Source: Pyricularia pennisetigena
Taxonomy: Eukaryota; Ascomycota; Sordariomycetes; Magnaporthales; Pyriculariaceae
Reading direction: 5' to 3'
Length of the DNA stretch: 64,000 bases
Assembly (NCBI RefSeq): GCF_004337985.1
Contig: NC_043742.1
Location: 7,130,641 to 7,194,640 of the forward strand
In this document: piece by piece, positions 11,230 through 22,803 of the stretch
How the letters are laid out: the number at the start of each line of letters is the position of its first letter
Position numbering within the stretch: the first letter of the stretch is position 1
Notes under the pieces: model-generated
What the model was told of the DNA's origin: nothing
Database searches by the model: none
Seen by the model: the letters and a program-made list of their open reading frames with translations, nothing else
Translations under genes and position numbers: made by a program

Positions 11230-12989
11230 TTGCTGTCACTACTGGTTCCAGTTCTACTTTGTGTCTGTTGCCTAGTTGTCCAGGATCGTGCATGTTGTCT
11301 CTGCCATGGTTGAGTGTGTTCACAAGGAAATGTAATAAAATTTCACGGGACTGGCTGAAAATAGCTAAATGCGGTCTGGATCATTTGCTATCGGCTTCCT
11401 TTGTTATTTATGGTTTTGTTAGTGTTGTTGCAACCAAGTGAACAGTCTGTGAATTGAAGACCTTAATATAGCCATAAATATGGAGAGCAACCATAGTTCG
11501 ATTTATGGTGTGCTATTTATGAAATCAGTCTCAGCACAAGCGCAGGTCAATGTGGGTACCTCTAGGTAAGATATGAAGAGGTAATTAATTAAAGATTACC
11601 AGTAGCATCTGGCTGTCGTACATAGTTAAGCGGGTTATACCCAGCCCGTCCCCACAGAAGGTTCGAGAACTATTACGGAGACTTCAAACATCCAGTTCAT
11701 AACAAGCTCAAAACCCCCAATACCCTGCAGTGCATTACGTAGCAGTTGAAATGAGATCCAGACATCGACCCGCTACCGTGGCACCCAAAGCTCTGCCTAC
11801 CAAGGGCCTGGCACCAGGCGAAGTTAAATATTTTATTCATTGAAAGCTTCTGCTAAGGCAAGTGTTGCGGGGCGAGCAGCGTGACTTCTCTTTACCAAAG
11901 CGTCGATCGGATATACCGTCAGGTAACGTATCTAATCATTGTGCCTAAGATATTATGTTTCCATGGTGAGGAGTGGCCAAAATGCAAGAGGCTGAGGTAG
12001 CATTGTGGTCTTGAGAGATTTTACTGGTTCCGGCCGGGTAAACAAACGCTCATCACTTGTGACGATTGGCTATGAGAAAGGAAAACAACTGGATCACTGC
12101 AAAAGGATAGCGGCACCAGAGTGGAGACAAAAATAGCCGGACTGTGCCTAGCAGAGGTTACCCGCTGTCGCCGCTGCTTACCAGGGGTCCTGCGAGCGTT
12201 CCTTGTGCGAAAAAGAGAAAGTAGGAAAGAAAAAGAAGAAAAAAAAAGAAAAAAATACGTGGAGGTTGGTCTGGCCTGGTGCAGCCCTCCATTTGGGCTG
12301 AACCGCGGCGGGTAGCATGGTACTGTAGGTACTGGATGAAGATTAAGGTGCAGTACCTAGCTAGGCTGTACAGTAATTACATTGTAACCAACGAGCGTTC
12401 CCAGCCGCCTCGATTGCAGCTGTTCGTAATTTCTCTCTGGCTGCTCTCTTGCTTTTTCGTTTCCTCTTTTCTAGGCAAATCTGTTCAAAATTCAAACCTC
12501 TGCGTTGTTTGTTGGATTTCGTTCTCTTCTTGATCATTGTCTGTCACATAATTAACCTACTTGGTAAGCAAGCTAAGGTACCTTTTCCATTTTGCGTGGT
12601 TCAACACATCGACTTGGCCCCCAGTCCTTGCGCTTGCCCACTGGAGCACAGCATCGAATTGCGAAAAAAAAAAAAAAAGGTTCTGCCGCCCGCGTGCAGC
12701 AAGAGATACATTGCCTTATTGCTTGGTCTGCACGTCGTTTAAGAAGTCTCGCGTTGCTTCTTTTCTTTCTTTTTGAATTTTTTTTTCCCTCCCCCACCTC
12801 ATTACTCCCTTCTTGTTTGCGCTGCTCGTGCAAAAGCCCAACGGCCTCTACAGCTTTCATAGCTACACGGCCTGGCCTTGTCAGTCATCCGTTTGGGGTC
12901 GCCCCCATTCCTGCCAACCAGGACCGATAAAGAAAATTTAGCGGCAACTCAGAGACACCTCACCGAGCTACCCAGACTTGCAAACTCAA
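11230..12989. other. Intergenic region, no gene seen
   Basis: About 1.8 kb. It contains AAAGAAAAAG-type purine runs near 12210-12256, TACCTAG/CTAGG words at 12351-12366 and near 11559-11574, an A15 run at 12664-12678 and long pyrimidine tracts just upstream of the next start (12750-12800), which is usual for fungal core promoters. Confidence 0.55.
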
Positions 12990-15178
12990 ATGAAGTTTTT
13001 TGGCAAGAAGTCGCTCAAAAAAAACCAACGTCAGGACAGTGGTGAGGACACAGACGATTTCTCCCACTCGGAGCCTTCCTCGCCCATCAAAAGCCCCTCT
13101 CACAAGTCATCCTCTCCCACCAAATCTTCGCCGATAAAATCGCCCGTCAAACATCTGCATTCCCACAACCCCTCCAAGATCGACCAGGAAAATTTGCCTT
13201 CGCTTTCACGAGAGCCGAAGCACCCTCGCCTGCCTCGCTCTTTTGGGAGGGACCAAGGGTCGTCGTCGAGGCGCAAGAAGATTGATCCAGACACGCACCC
13301 TCTGAACCTGCCACCCGAGGAGCGAAAGCGCCTCTCAGAACTCTCAGCCATGTCAAACCGCGGTGAATCCATGGACATCGACCGGGAGCCCCCGAATGGG
13401 ACTCCTGCTTCGCCAAAGGCCCAGTCACCCACGCCGCAGCCTCCTTCCGATCCACCCGGCCCAGCCGACGCCAACGGAGGTACTGTTCGGCCGATGAACA
13501 CAGACTCGGACGTTCCAGTGCCCCCGCCACACAAGTCTCCTCCGGGACCAACCCCCGCCGAGGAGGCCGAGGGCTTCAAAGCAGCCGGGAACAAGCTTTT
13601 CAAAGACAAGGAGTACACTCGCGCCATCGGCGAGTATACTAAGGGTAAGACTTCGCGCCATCGAGATGTGTCTAGAATTCTAGCGGCCAGCTGCTGACTA
13701 TGTCACTTACAATGTAGCTGTGAACCTGGTTCCGAACTCTGCCATTTACAGAAGCAACAGAGCTGCCGCGTTCATGTCCGCTGGCAAATACGAAGAGGCT
13801 TTTGAAGATTGCAAACGATCCCTTGAACTCGATCCTGACAACCCCAAGACCCTGCTCCGGTTGGCCCGTATTTACACTGGCTTGGGCAAGCCGACTGAGG
13901 CCATTGCAACTTTTGGGCAGATTCGTCCTTCGCCATCCACGAAGGACATGGCCCCAGCCAAGGAGATGCTGCAACACGTCGAGGCGGCCCAGTCTGCTCT
14001 GAAGAGTGGCCAAGCATCCTTTGTGCTTCGAGCTCTTGACCTGGCCGAGAAGCATCTGCCATACGGTGTTCTTAGGCCGAGAAAATGGCAGCTCATGCGA
14101 GGTGAGGCACTCCTAAAAATGGGTGATATCAACTCAATCGGGGATGCTCAGAATATTGCCATGTCTCTCTTGAGAATCAACAATCAAGACCCTGAGGCCT
14201 TGGTCCTTAGAGGACGTGCTCTTTATGCGCAAGGGGAGAACGACAAGGCTATCCAGCATTTTCGCAAGGCTGTTAGCCTTGACCCTGATTTCAAGGATGC
14301 AGTCAAATGGCTGAGAGTTGTTCAGAAGCTTGATCGGATGAAGGAGGAGGGTAACGTTGAGTACAAGGCCGGCAAATGGCAAGCAGCTATCGAGAAATAC
14401 TCGGCTGCTCTACAAGTGGACCCGGATAACAAGGGCACCAATTCCAAGATCCTACAGAATCGAGCGCTTGCATACAACAAGCTCAAGCAGTATGATCAGG
14501 CGATTGTTGACTGCGAGAAGGCTCTGAATCTGGACCCCAGCTACACCAAGGCTCGCAAGACCAAGGCTACTGCTCTGGGCTTGGCCGAGAAGTGGGAAGA
14601 TGCGGTCAGGGAGTGGAAGAGCCTCGCCGAATCAGAGCAAGGCGACCGTACGATTCTTAAAGAGCTCAGGCATGCTGAGCTTGAGCTCAAGAAGAGCAAG
14701 AGGAAGGACTACTACAAGATTTTGGGAGTAAACAAGGATGCGGACGACAAGGAGATCAAGAAGGCCTATCGCAAGCTGGCCGTCATCCACCACCCTGATA
14801 AGAACCCGGGCGACGAGGCGGCGGAAGCACGGTTCAAGGATATTGGTGAAGCCTACGAAACCTTGAGCGATCCTCAGTAAGAGCCCGACCTAATATTTTT
14901 ATTTGTAAGAATGATTCTTTGGTGTCGATATTGACCACTGCTACAGGAAACGTGAACGTTACGACAGCGGTATCGATTTGGAGGACCCCTCGGACATGTT
15001 TGGGGGAGGAGGTCACGGTATGCACGGCGGCATCGACCCAGAGATACTGTTCAGCATGATGGGCGGCCAAGGTGGGTTTGGTGGCGGGGGTGGGTTCGGC
15101 GGGGGTGGCGGCTTCCATTCTTTTGGCGGCGGTGGCTCGCGACAGCGCGGGTACCCCGGGGGTTTCCAGTTCTCATGA
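12990..15178 (+). CDS. DNAJC7: TPR and J-domain co-chaperone (DNAJC7/TPR2 type)
   Basis: Three exons, 12990-13644, 13718-14876 and 14947-15178, encode 681 residues. A Ser/Pro/Lys-rich leader (to ~185) is followed by tetratricopeptide repeats from [20 protein letters not shown] to about residue 535, then a J domain starting [13 protein letters not shown] (~548) with the HPD triad at about 577-579, and a Gly/Phe-rich tail ending PGGFQFS. Family role: a cytosolic co-chaperone that binds Hsp70 and Hsp90 through its TPRs and stimulates Hsp70 ATPase via HPD. The ATG at 12990 is the first in the frame. Odd point: the frame continues open for 129 codons after the TGA (see separate entry). Confidence 0.92.
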
Positions 15179-15568
15179 CAACCCAAGTCACCAAAGGGCG
15201 ATGACGACGACGGCCGGGGCAGTTGCACCGGCGAGTCAAAGCCTGACAGTGGTGGGGATCCGGGACAATCTCACCAAGACAATGACCCGGCCCAGAGCGC
15301 GCAGTGGTATGCCGCGGACGACGAGGGGCGAGACGACACCGATTACGGTGATAGACGAGATCGTTACGCAGCAGAGAAAGGCCGAAAGATGACCTTGGCT
15401 CAGTTGCGCAAGTTCTGGCCGTGGCTGGCGGCTGTGGTAGTGCTTCTGCCTTCCACATTGAGTTTTCCTCTAATATTTGCTTGTGGAGTTATGTACATTA
15501 TCACCAAGGCTGCAAAAAAACCCGCCACGAAGGATCCGGGGGGCTGGGTAGAGGATGATGGCCATTAG
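15179..15568 (+). other. In-frame open extension after the DNAJC7-like stop codon, with a membrane-segment coding stretch
   Basis: Directly after TGA 15176-15178 the same frame is open for 129 sense codons and ends at TAG 15566-15568. It would encode an acidic, Asp/Gly-rich linker (SPKGDDDDGRG near the start), a basic stretch, then the hydrophobic segment FWPWLAAVVVLLPSTLSF and about a dozen more apolar residues, and a short polar tail ending GWVEDDGH. The TGA is followed by C (TGA-C), a context generally regarded as leaky. It might be a readthrough extension, a separate small ORF starting at ATG 15389 (59 residues), a retained alternative exon, or chance. Nothing visible here decides between these. 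Confidence 0.5.
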
Positions 15569-16762
15569 CTCTGGTCACCTCTACAGTTGAAGTCATCAAA
15601 CGTGGCTACTTCTTTACTACATTTCAGTGATGTTTCGGGTCAAGCATGTATCACAAGAAATAGATATATGATTTGGGTGAGGATATCATGTGTTACCAGG
15701 TCGGCATCATACAGGCGCTATGAAGAGCAGTCTTTGTTTCAGTAGAATGTCTAATATTTTCAGAGTTTTTGTAGTTTTATTTGTGACTGGTAGCTCAACT
15801 TGCATAATGATTACCTTATTATTGCAAGGTATGCGGCAGTTACGGCCAGTGTTTTTGCAATGGACATGACTAGACGCTTGCCCTAGGAAGGTACAAAATA
15901 CGAAAAGACCAATTAAAGTATTTATATAAAGGTGTGTGTGTGTGTGTTTGTATTTGTGTGGTCGGAGGCGAATTGTTGTCAATGCGGCTCAACCCACCAT
16001 AGCAAAGCGAACTTTGTAATCAAGCAAGTTTATGGGGTTTAAAAAAAGAAACGACAAAGCTGGTGGGAATCCTAGCTGAACAGCGTCAAATCGTGGTTAC
16101 AAAAAACTATGATACGGGGTAAGATGAATAGGAGGTACCTTGATAGGTATTTATTATTACGCACATCGTTGATGCAGCGCAGGGTCAAGGAGACTTCGGC
16201 ACTTCCCCGCCACCAGCCTTGACGTTGAAGCGATGTCTTTTGATGGTATCAGACCAGCATGTGGGGACCCACATTCTGCAGCTTAATTCAACCGAGACCC
16301 CTGTCCGAATTTTCGAGGCCACGATTCAATCTGGCGAGATCCAAGTCAGTCAGTCCCTTTTGAACAGATTGTGCAAGAGCCACCCACCCACCTTGCCTGT
16401 CACTTACCTCAAGTAGGATAAATATCTTGGGGCCACATATATTCAAAGGCACATCCAACTTCCCAGGCAACAACAATTTTCTCCTTTTTTTTGGGCCTTG
16501 ATTGTTGTGTTTGTAACTTCAGTCGAGACCTTGGGCATTCGGGTTGGCCCGCCACAGGTATACACATCATTTGTCGCTTGCACGAGAAAGCAGCGCAAAC
16601 ACGCTCTCTACCATCCATCCTTTGATTTCGACGCACGTCACGACAGCCTGCGCGCAACCAGAATCAACTGCAATCAGAACACGCAATTTTTCACATTCGC
16701 GTCGCCGGGCCTGCTAGGGCCTTGACACCAATCACTCTCGTCTATCGCGCTCTTGGGTCATA
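15569..16762. other. Intergenic region with a short GT repeat
   Basis: About 1.2 kb before SEC63. It contains a (GT)n/TTTG tract at 15931-15958, TACCTTGATAGGTA words at 16136-16149 and the likely promoter and 5' UTR of SEC63. No gene seen. Confidence 0.55.
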
Positions 16763-18945
16763 ATGAGTAGCGACTACTCATACGACGAGACGGGCCACCT
16801 TTGGCCCTTCTTTGTCTTCACGCTGACAACAATTGTCACTCTTCCCCTCACATATGCCCTCGTAAACCGATCGAGAGACCCCGCAGCCAAGTTCCCGCGG
16901 ATTAAGACTGAGTATAAGCCCAAGCATGGCGACTTGGTGCAGGCGCAAAAGTCGGCAGACAAACGGAAAAATCGCACGCTCGGCCTGACCCTGTTTGTGC
17001 TGGGCGGATGGGCCGTCATGGGCTACATGCTTTACCTGATCAGCGTCACCGAAGCCCCTGTTAATAAGCTCTGGAACCCCTATGACATTCTGGGTCTCTC
17101 GGAAACTGCATCTGAAAAGGTCATCAAGAAGACATACAAGGAACTGTCGCGACGCCTGCATCCTGACAAGGTCAAGCCCGACCCCGCCAAAAATGAGACG
17201 ATCGAGTCGCTAAACGAGCAATACGTCGAGATCTCCAAGGCCTACCAAGCGCTGACGGACGAGGATGTCAGAAACAACTACATCCAATTTGGTCATCCCG
17301 ACGGCAAGCAAGGCTTCAGCATCAACATTGCCCTTCCCAAGGTGATTGTCTCAGACGGAAATGGAAAATACGTTGTCCTCGTCTACTTTATGCTGTTTGG
17401 AGTTCTGCTGCCTTATTGGGTTGGCTCGTGGTGGTATGGCACCCAGAGGCGCTCCAAGGAAGGCCCGCTGATGGAGAGCGCAAACCGCCTGTTTAGGGAG
17501 TACGAGGATGACATTGACGAAGGTGGGGTCATTTCTGCACTGAGCACTGGCAAAGAGTTTGAGGATATTTTCAGGGGTAACAAGGCCGACTCTGGACTGT
17601 CCAAGATTGAATCCAGAATATCGGCACCCGGCGAAGCCTGGCAATTCGCCGCGGGCATGTCACTCAAGGAAAAGGAGAAACTCGAAGACCTCGACAACGG
17701 CGTGCGGCGAAAGGTCCTGGACTTACTTTGGGCGTACCTGGGACGCATCGAGCTTGACGACGCTGAGCTCACCAAGGCCAAGTTTGAGGTCGCTCCAATC
17801 GCCCACTCCCTCACAAAGTCCTTCACGGCAATTGCCTTGGCCTATGGAAACACGGCTCCTATCTTGGCCTCATACTACGCCAGCCAGATTCTCATCCAGG
17901 CAATTCCGCCCAAGGCATCCCCGCTTCTTCAACTGCCCCACATCACCCCGTCTATCGCCAAGGCCATCGAGGGAGACTCTAGGGTACGCATGTCATTGCA
18001 GCGATTTATGGATCAGCCCGACTCCCAGCGCCGAAGCCAAGCTATCGGTGAGGGTCTGCTCTCCGAATCACAGTACCAAGAAGCGGTCGAGGTCGCGAAG
18101 CAGTTGCCTTTCCTCCGTGTCGCCAAGGCTTATTTCAAGGTCACCGGAGAGAAGTACATCATCCCATCCTCTCTAGTCACACTTGTGGTCAAGGGCCGGT
18201 TTGTGCCTCCTGGAAGTGAAAACGTCCCCGAGATTGTCGAAGCAGACCTGGAGGATGTAGACCCGGCCGAGGATGACTTGGATGCTATTCTTGGGCGCAA
18301 AAAGAAACAAGTGGGCAAAGACGAACGCGGAAAGCCTGTATATGGAGCCGATGACGATACACCCGTTGTGCCGCCTCTGGCTTATGCCCCGTACTTTGCA
18401 CGCGACCATTCTCCACGTTGGAACGTCTTCCTTACAGACTCGAAGCAAGGCAAGATGGCCGTGCCACCGTTTACGTTTGCGCAGTTTGACAAGCCAATCT
18501 TCAAGGACGACGGCAAGACTCCGACATACGAGATGCAAACGCTCAAGGCTCAGTTCCAGGCGCCTCCACAAGCTGGCCACTACACATTCGTTATGCACGT
18601 AGTGTGTGACAGCTATGTTGGGTTCGATACTAAGATGGAAGTTACCCTAGTCGTCGATGAGGCGAGCAGGGCGGCCGAAATGACAGATGAGGAGGAGATT
18701 AGCGAGCCGGACGAAGGTATGTTCTCTGGTTTGTTTTGTTGCGCATTTCACCTAAATTCAAACGCTAATACACATGTCTCTCAGACTCAATCGCGGGCAT
18801 CATGAATGCCGCCAAAGGCGGAGCACCGCCACCACGAAAGAAGAAGCAGGTTGTCGAGGAAGATGAATCAGACGACGAGAGTGGCACGGAAGAAGAAGCG
18901 GATGATACAAGCGATACGAACACTGACACCGAGGATGAGTCTTGA
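16763..18945 (+). CDS. SEC63: Translocation protein SEC63
   Basis: Two exons, 16763-18716 and 18785-18945, encode 704 residues. Visible order: a short lumenal N-terminus, TM1 (~14-34), TM2 (~73-93), a J domain beginning NPYDILGLSETAS with HPD at 133-135, TM3 (~203-224), then the cytosolic Sec63/Brl domain with helical and Ig-like parts (LRVAKAYFKVTGE, VCDSYVGFD), and an acidic, Asp/Glu/Ser/Thr-rich tail supplied mainly by exon 2. Known role: ER membrane J protein that recruits Kar2/BiP to the Sec61 channel for post-translational translocation; the acidic tail binds Sec62 in yeast. It lies 1.2-1.6 kb downstream of another J-domain gene on the same strand. Confidence 0.95.
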
Positions 18946-19920
18946 GAACAATCCCTCTTTCACTCTTTCTCTATGTCTCTTCAATTCGATTTCTCAAGTC
19001 AGGCTTGCTGGCGGTATTACTAAAATGAGATGACACTGGCACTAAATCTATACTCGTTGTTGTTATCGGCATATGGCTCGTCCAGCGTGTTCGATCTGCT
19101 TATGTGATTTGTTTCTTGTCTTTTTTTTTTTTTTCTTGCGCTGTTACTATTTTCACTCCCGGGATTACATTCATCATTCTTAGCTGTTTCTTATACTCAT
19201 GTCTTTGGCGTTTCTTGGCTGCGTCTGGGTCATTGGCTTTGTCTAGATCCCCTCATACGTTTCGGGAACACACAATCACACATTCAGGTGCATACGGGCT
19301 TGATTTTATCAACGTGTTTCTTTTCGCAGATTCACGTATAAACAGCGTAGGAGGCAATCAAAAGAAAGATCATGAAGTTATTGTGGGTTTTAGACATATT
19401 CCCGTCTGGCCGTGATTTGACGTATGAGGCTGGGAGCTGATGTTTTGACAGCTAGACTGGTCTTCTCATGAACAACTACGTTGACGTTTGATATTCAGGT
19501 CAAGGGTTAGCACCTTCTGGCCAACCATGAGATACTGGCGTTGGCTTCATCACAGGTGACAGTCAAGATGAACAAAACCGAGATAAGCCGGAATGAGCGG
19601 GGTTTTCAGTGATCCGTCAGTGTAGATATATATTCTGCAGAAAGAAGAGGTATAAAGAGACAGAGAATGTATGAGTGAGTGTGAGAGTGTGAGTCTTCTC
19701 GATCCAGAAACGCCAACGCTAAATGCAATCTCAATCTTTTCCGCCTGTTGCCGCTCAAGGGCAAAAACCTGCGGCTTGAACCACAACCAACAACCCAAGA
19801 CAGGCCATTCCTTGGTGCTCTGACAGTTCGACAGAATCTTGGTTCTGCAAAAATTGGAGCAACGGTTGTGAACATACCCCGCAAAAAGAAAAGAAAAGAA
19901 GAAAAAAAAGAGAAAAGAGT
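18946..19920. other. Convergent intergenic region
   Basis: Between the 3' ends of SEC63 (+) and RPB6 (-). It contains a T-run at 19121-19134, a GAGTGAGTGTGAGAGTGTGAG stretch near 19673-19693 and purine AAAAGAAAAG repeats near 19884-19917. No gene seen. Confidence 0.55.
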
Positions 19921-20517
19921 TCATTGGAGTAGCTCCTCGCACGTCCAATCCTCGTAGCTGCAACAAGTCCCATCAGCAACAAGTTCATGTCCGTGGTCAC
20001 TGAGCAACTGGCACGCAGACTTACTATCCGTCGGGCATGTAGCGCCGGATTATCAAGGGAATCTTTTTCTCAGCCAGTTCTTTGATAGCAATTTGCAACG
20101 GGTCCGTCTCTCCCTCGAGATCGACCAAAACAGGAGCGTTCATGCTGATTTGCAATGCCCTCGTTCCCAGAATGCGTGCCTTCTCGTACTTTGTCATGAA
20201 GGGGGTCGTGATCCGTTTGTCGTTGGGGATCTTCTTGTCCTTGTGTGACAACTTCTGGCCGGTGGCGCGGGCGGCCGCGTTTGGGTCGCCCGAAACGACC
20301 ACATTGGCGTCTTCGTTTTCTTCATCATCATCGAGTGGGACTTCCTCGTCAAAGATTTCTTCGGGCTCTACATCATCGAAGGCGGCTTCCTCTTGGTAGC
20401 TAAAGGATGAAAATGTTAGGGTCAGCGAGGATAGAGAACTGCAGCGGTAAGTTTACAAGTGGTCGCAACGTACCCGCCACCACCTCCCATATCATCATCG
20501 CCACCAAAGTCGGACAT
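19921..20517 (-). CDS. RPB6: DNA-directed RNA polymerases I, II and III subunit RPB6 (ABC23)
   Basis: Three exons on the minus strand, 20517-20474 (44 nt), 20399-20025 and 19957-19921 (37 nt), encode 151 residues. The N-terminus is [15 protein letters not shown] followed by an acidic stretch; then comes the conserved core [41 protein letters not shown] and [12 protein letters not shown], and the last exon adds [12 protein letters not shown]. This is the shared clamp-associated subunit of all three nuclear polymerases. The terminal exon is easy to miss, because an immediate TAG follows MPDG if the last intron is not removed. Divergent from the TFIIIA gene, 512 bp apart. Confidence 0.96.
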
Positions 20518-21029
20518 TTTTGCGCGTTTACTAAGATGGAGTCGAGAGAACGAGATTTGAAAACTAAAATTGGGATTGGCGCTGTTGACGCTGCCGAAGT
20601 TGTTGCGGTTGGGTGAAGCGAATGAAAGAGTTGAGTAGGCGGATTTGATCCCAAGGCGCAAAGAAAGTCTGTCTGTTGATTCATGAAAATTTTGGGGCCA
20701 AATCACGAGCCGTCGCGTCGGGGCTCCATTTCGTGAACAAGCACTTTTGGTCTAAGTGCCTCTCTAAGAGCTACCCCTCCGCGATTGGATGAGTTTTCAA
20801 AAAGTTCACTGGGAGGGGCCCCCACACAGAAGTGGATCCACCACAACATCTGTACCTTGCTGTGCAATTTGTTCGTGCGATAAGCGATAAGCGTTTTGCT
20901 CCGCACAAAGTTTTGGCTTTTGGCGGCGGGATGGGTTGCAATTGCAATGCGAAAGTTCGCTAATAGTCGGCCGCTTGCCAGTACCGCTGTGAGGAGGTGC
21001 TTTGTTAGCATTTCCTCTATATACTGAGC
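20518..21029. promoter_or_regulatory. Shared divergent promoter of RPB6 and TFIIIA with RRPE- and PAC-like words
   Basis: The 512 bp between the two start codons must hold both promoters. GAAAATTTT at 20685-20693 resembles the RRPE element, and GATGAG at 20788-20793 is the core of PAC; both mark ribosome-biogenesis and polymerase I/III genes in ascomycetes. This is a word match only. Confidence 0.45.
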
Positions 21030-21113
21030 ATGGTTATGAAGAGAAAACGAGGGCGGGAAGAGGCATGTTTGCCGTCCAAGCGTTCGGCAATTGATATCAA
21101 CGCCACAGCAGGT

Positions 21114-21149
<36 letters not shown>

Positions 21150-22803
21150 TTTTTTTCCCATTTATCTTTGTTTATCTCAAAGGCACAAGCAACTATGAGT
21201 ACTCATGGAGCTGAGCTTTGGGATTCTCCCTAGCTAACATGTTATTATTCCAGACGAGACTGTAGAATGTACCTTTGAGCTAGATGAACAGTCATCAATA
21301 GCTTCGAGTACCAACTTCGATGATGGGTTAGACTGTAGCTTCGACGGCAACTCGACGCCTGCTTCGACAGTAGCCACAATCAAGCCAGCACATGGCCAGT
21401 CTGCAGCACCGCCTCCCTCGACATCGACCGCCCGAAAGGTCTTCCCATCCATGCTGAAGACGATCAAGTGCACTTTTGCAGGATGTGACAAGACCTTCAA
21501 TAGACCTGCTCGCCTGGCCGCCCATCTACGCACACACACTGGCGACCGGGCGCTTAGATGTCCGCACGATGGCTGTGACAAGGCCTACTTTGATGAGAAG
21601 CACCTGCAGCAACACATTAAGGGGTCACACTCGACCGAGAGGCAGTATGCATGTCCCGAGCCGGGCTGTGACAAGACTTTTCTGACTGGAACCCGCCTCC
21701 GCCGTCACGCCATCGTACATTCCGGCGAGGGCCGCTTTCGTTGCACAGGCTATGATGGCTGTGACAAGGTCTTCCGCAAGCACCAGACACTTCAGCGACA
21801 TGTGCGTGCCGACCACCTGGGTCAATCCGCGTTTGTTTGCACCCATGATAATTGCGACGTCGGCTTCGACACGGCAAACGCACTACGGAAGCACGTGCAA
21901 CGGGAGCATGGCGAGCTGCGCTTCTGGTGTGAGGAATGCGGCAAGGAAGATGGAGACGCGGGAAGGCGGACCGGGTTCACGACTATGGGCTTACTGAACG
22001 CGCATATGCGTACATGCCACATCGATTGTATGTTTTGCGAAACCACATGTGCCAGTCAGTGGGAGCTGGAGCGACATATCGAAATGCATCACTCGGGATC
22101 CACGACTTCGGACCGCAAAACTGTTCCTTGCACGTGGGAGAACTGTGACAAGAAATTCACACGCAAGGCGAATCTTAACGTGCATATCAGGATGGTGCAT
22201 GAGGGCTACCGCTTCGTCTGCGGAGACTTTGATCTCTCTGAGGTTTCCGATCTGGCCTCATGGGATCGAGTTGGAGATGGATGCGGCAACGGTTTTGCCA
22301 GCAAGAGGAAGCTTGAAGACCACGTGCGCGTGGCGCACCTGGGCATGCAAAAGCCTGCAAGAACCGTACGCCTCAACTATGAGAGCCCCGTTAAGTCGGC
22401 CGGTCTCTTCAACATGTACGCGTCTGCTGAGCAGCTTATACCTCAGCCTGAAGCTTTTTTGAACACTATTCGGCCTGGACCGGACTTGCGCCCTCAGTTT
22501 CCATGCGAGTTCCCAGTCTGTTCACAAGGGTTTGGAACGGCAGAAGAGCGTGATGCCCATGCTGTCGCGTTCCACCTGGGTCAAGATCGTTCCCAGGAAA
22601 TATCTACTGCTGACGCACAGTGGAACGATTGGACTTCAGTGGTTGATTACCATAATTCAGCTGAGCCGACAAGTGGTGATGCGGCAGTTGACTCAATATT
22701 CGACTGCCACGGATCTGAGCCGTCAAATATTTTGGACACAAGCTCTGGTAACATCGATCATGGTTTAGAAGCTCTGGTTGATCCTAGTCTCTTCCTTGGC
22801 TGA
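21030..22803 (+). CDS. PZF1: Transcription factor IIIA (C2H2 zinc-finger, 5S rRNA gene factor)
   Basis: Two exons, 21030-21111 and 21254-22803, encode 543 residues. Exon 2 carries nine to ten C2H2 fingers in a near-continuous row, beginning CTFAGCDKTFNRPARLAAHLRTH, with the TFIIIA-like CDK/CDKxF linkers (GCDKAYFDEK, GCDKTFLTG, NCDKKFTRKANL), a CEECG finger with an insert, and a last finger near the C-terminus (CEFPVCSQGF) set apart by a spacer. TFIIIA binds the internal control region of 5S rRNA genes and 5S RNA itself. Exon 1 supplies a basic start (MVMKRKRGREE), possibly nuclear-targeting. The first intron has a GTCAGA donor followed at once by a (TC)n repeat, so the exon 1 junction is less certain than the rest. 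Confidence 0.88.
21118..21144. repeat. (TC)n microsatellite in TFIIIA intron 1
   Basis: About 13 perfect TC units, followed by T11, directly after the proposed 5' splice site of the TFIIIA gene. Its length probably varies among strains. Confidence 0.9.

Noticed and set aside
11655..11672. GGTTCGAGAAC, considered as a tRNA B box
   Set aside because: Flanks do not form a T-arm or a cloverleaf.
13100..13627. 175-codon minus-strand frame opposite the DNAJC7-like leader
   Set aside because: Gly/Ser/Arg composition is the complement of a Pro/Ser-rich disordered region.
20022..20027. Apparent truncation of RPB6 at MPDG followed by TAG
   Set aside because: A GTAAGT donor overlaps the stop; splicing to 19957 restores the conserved [12 protein letters not shown] end.
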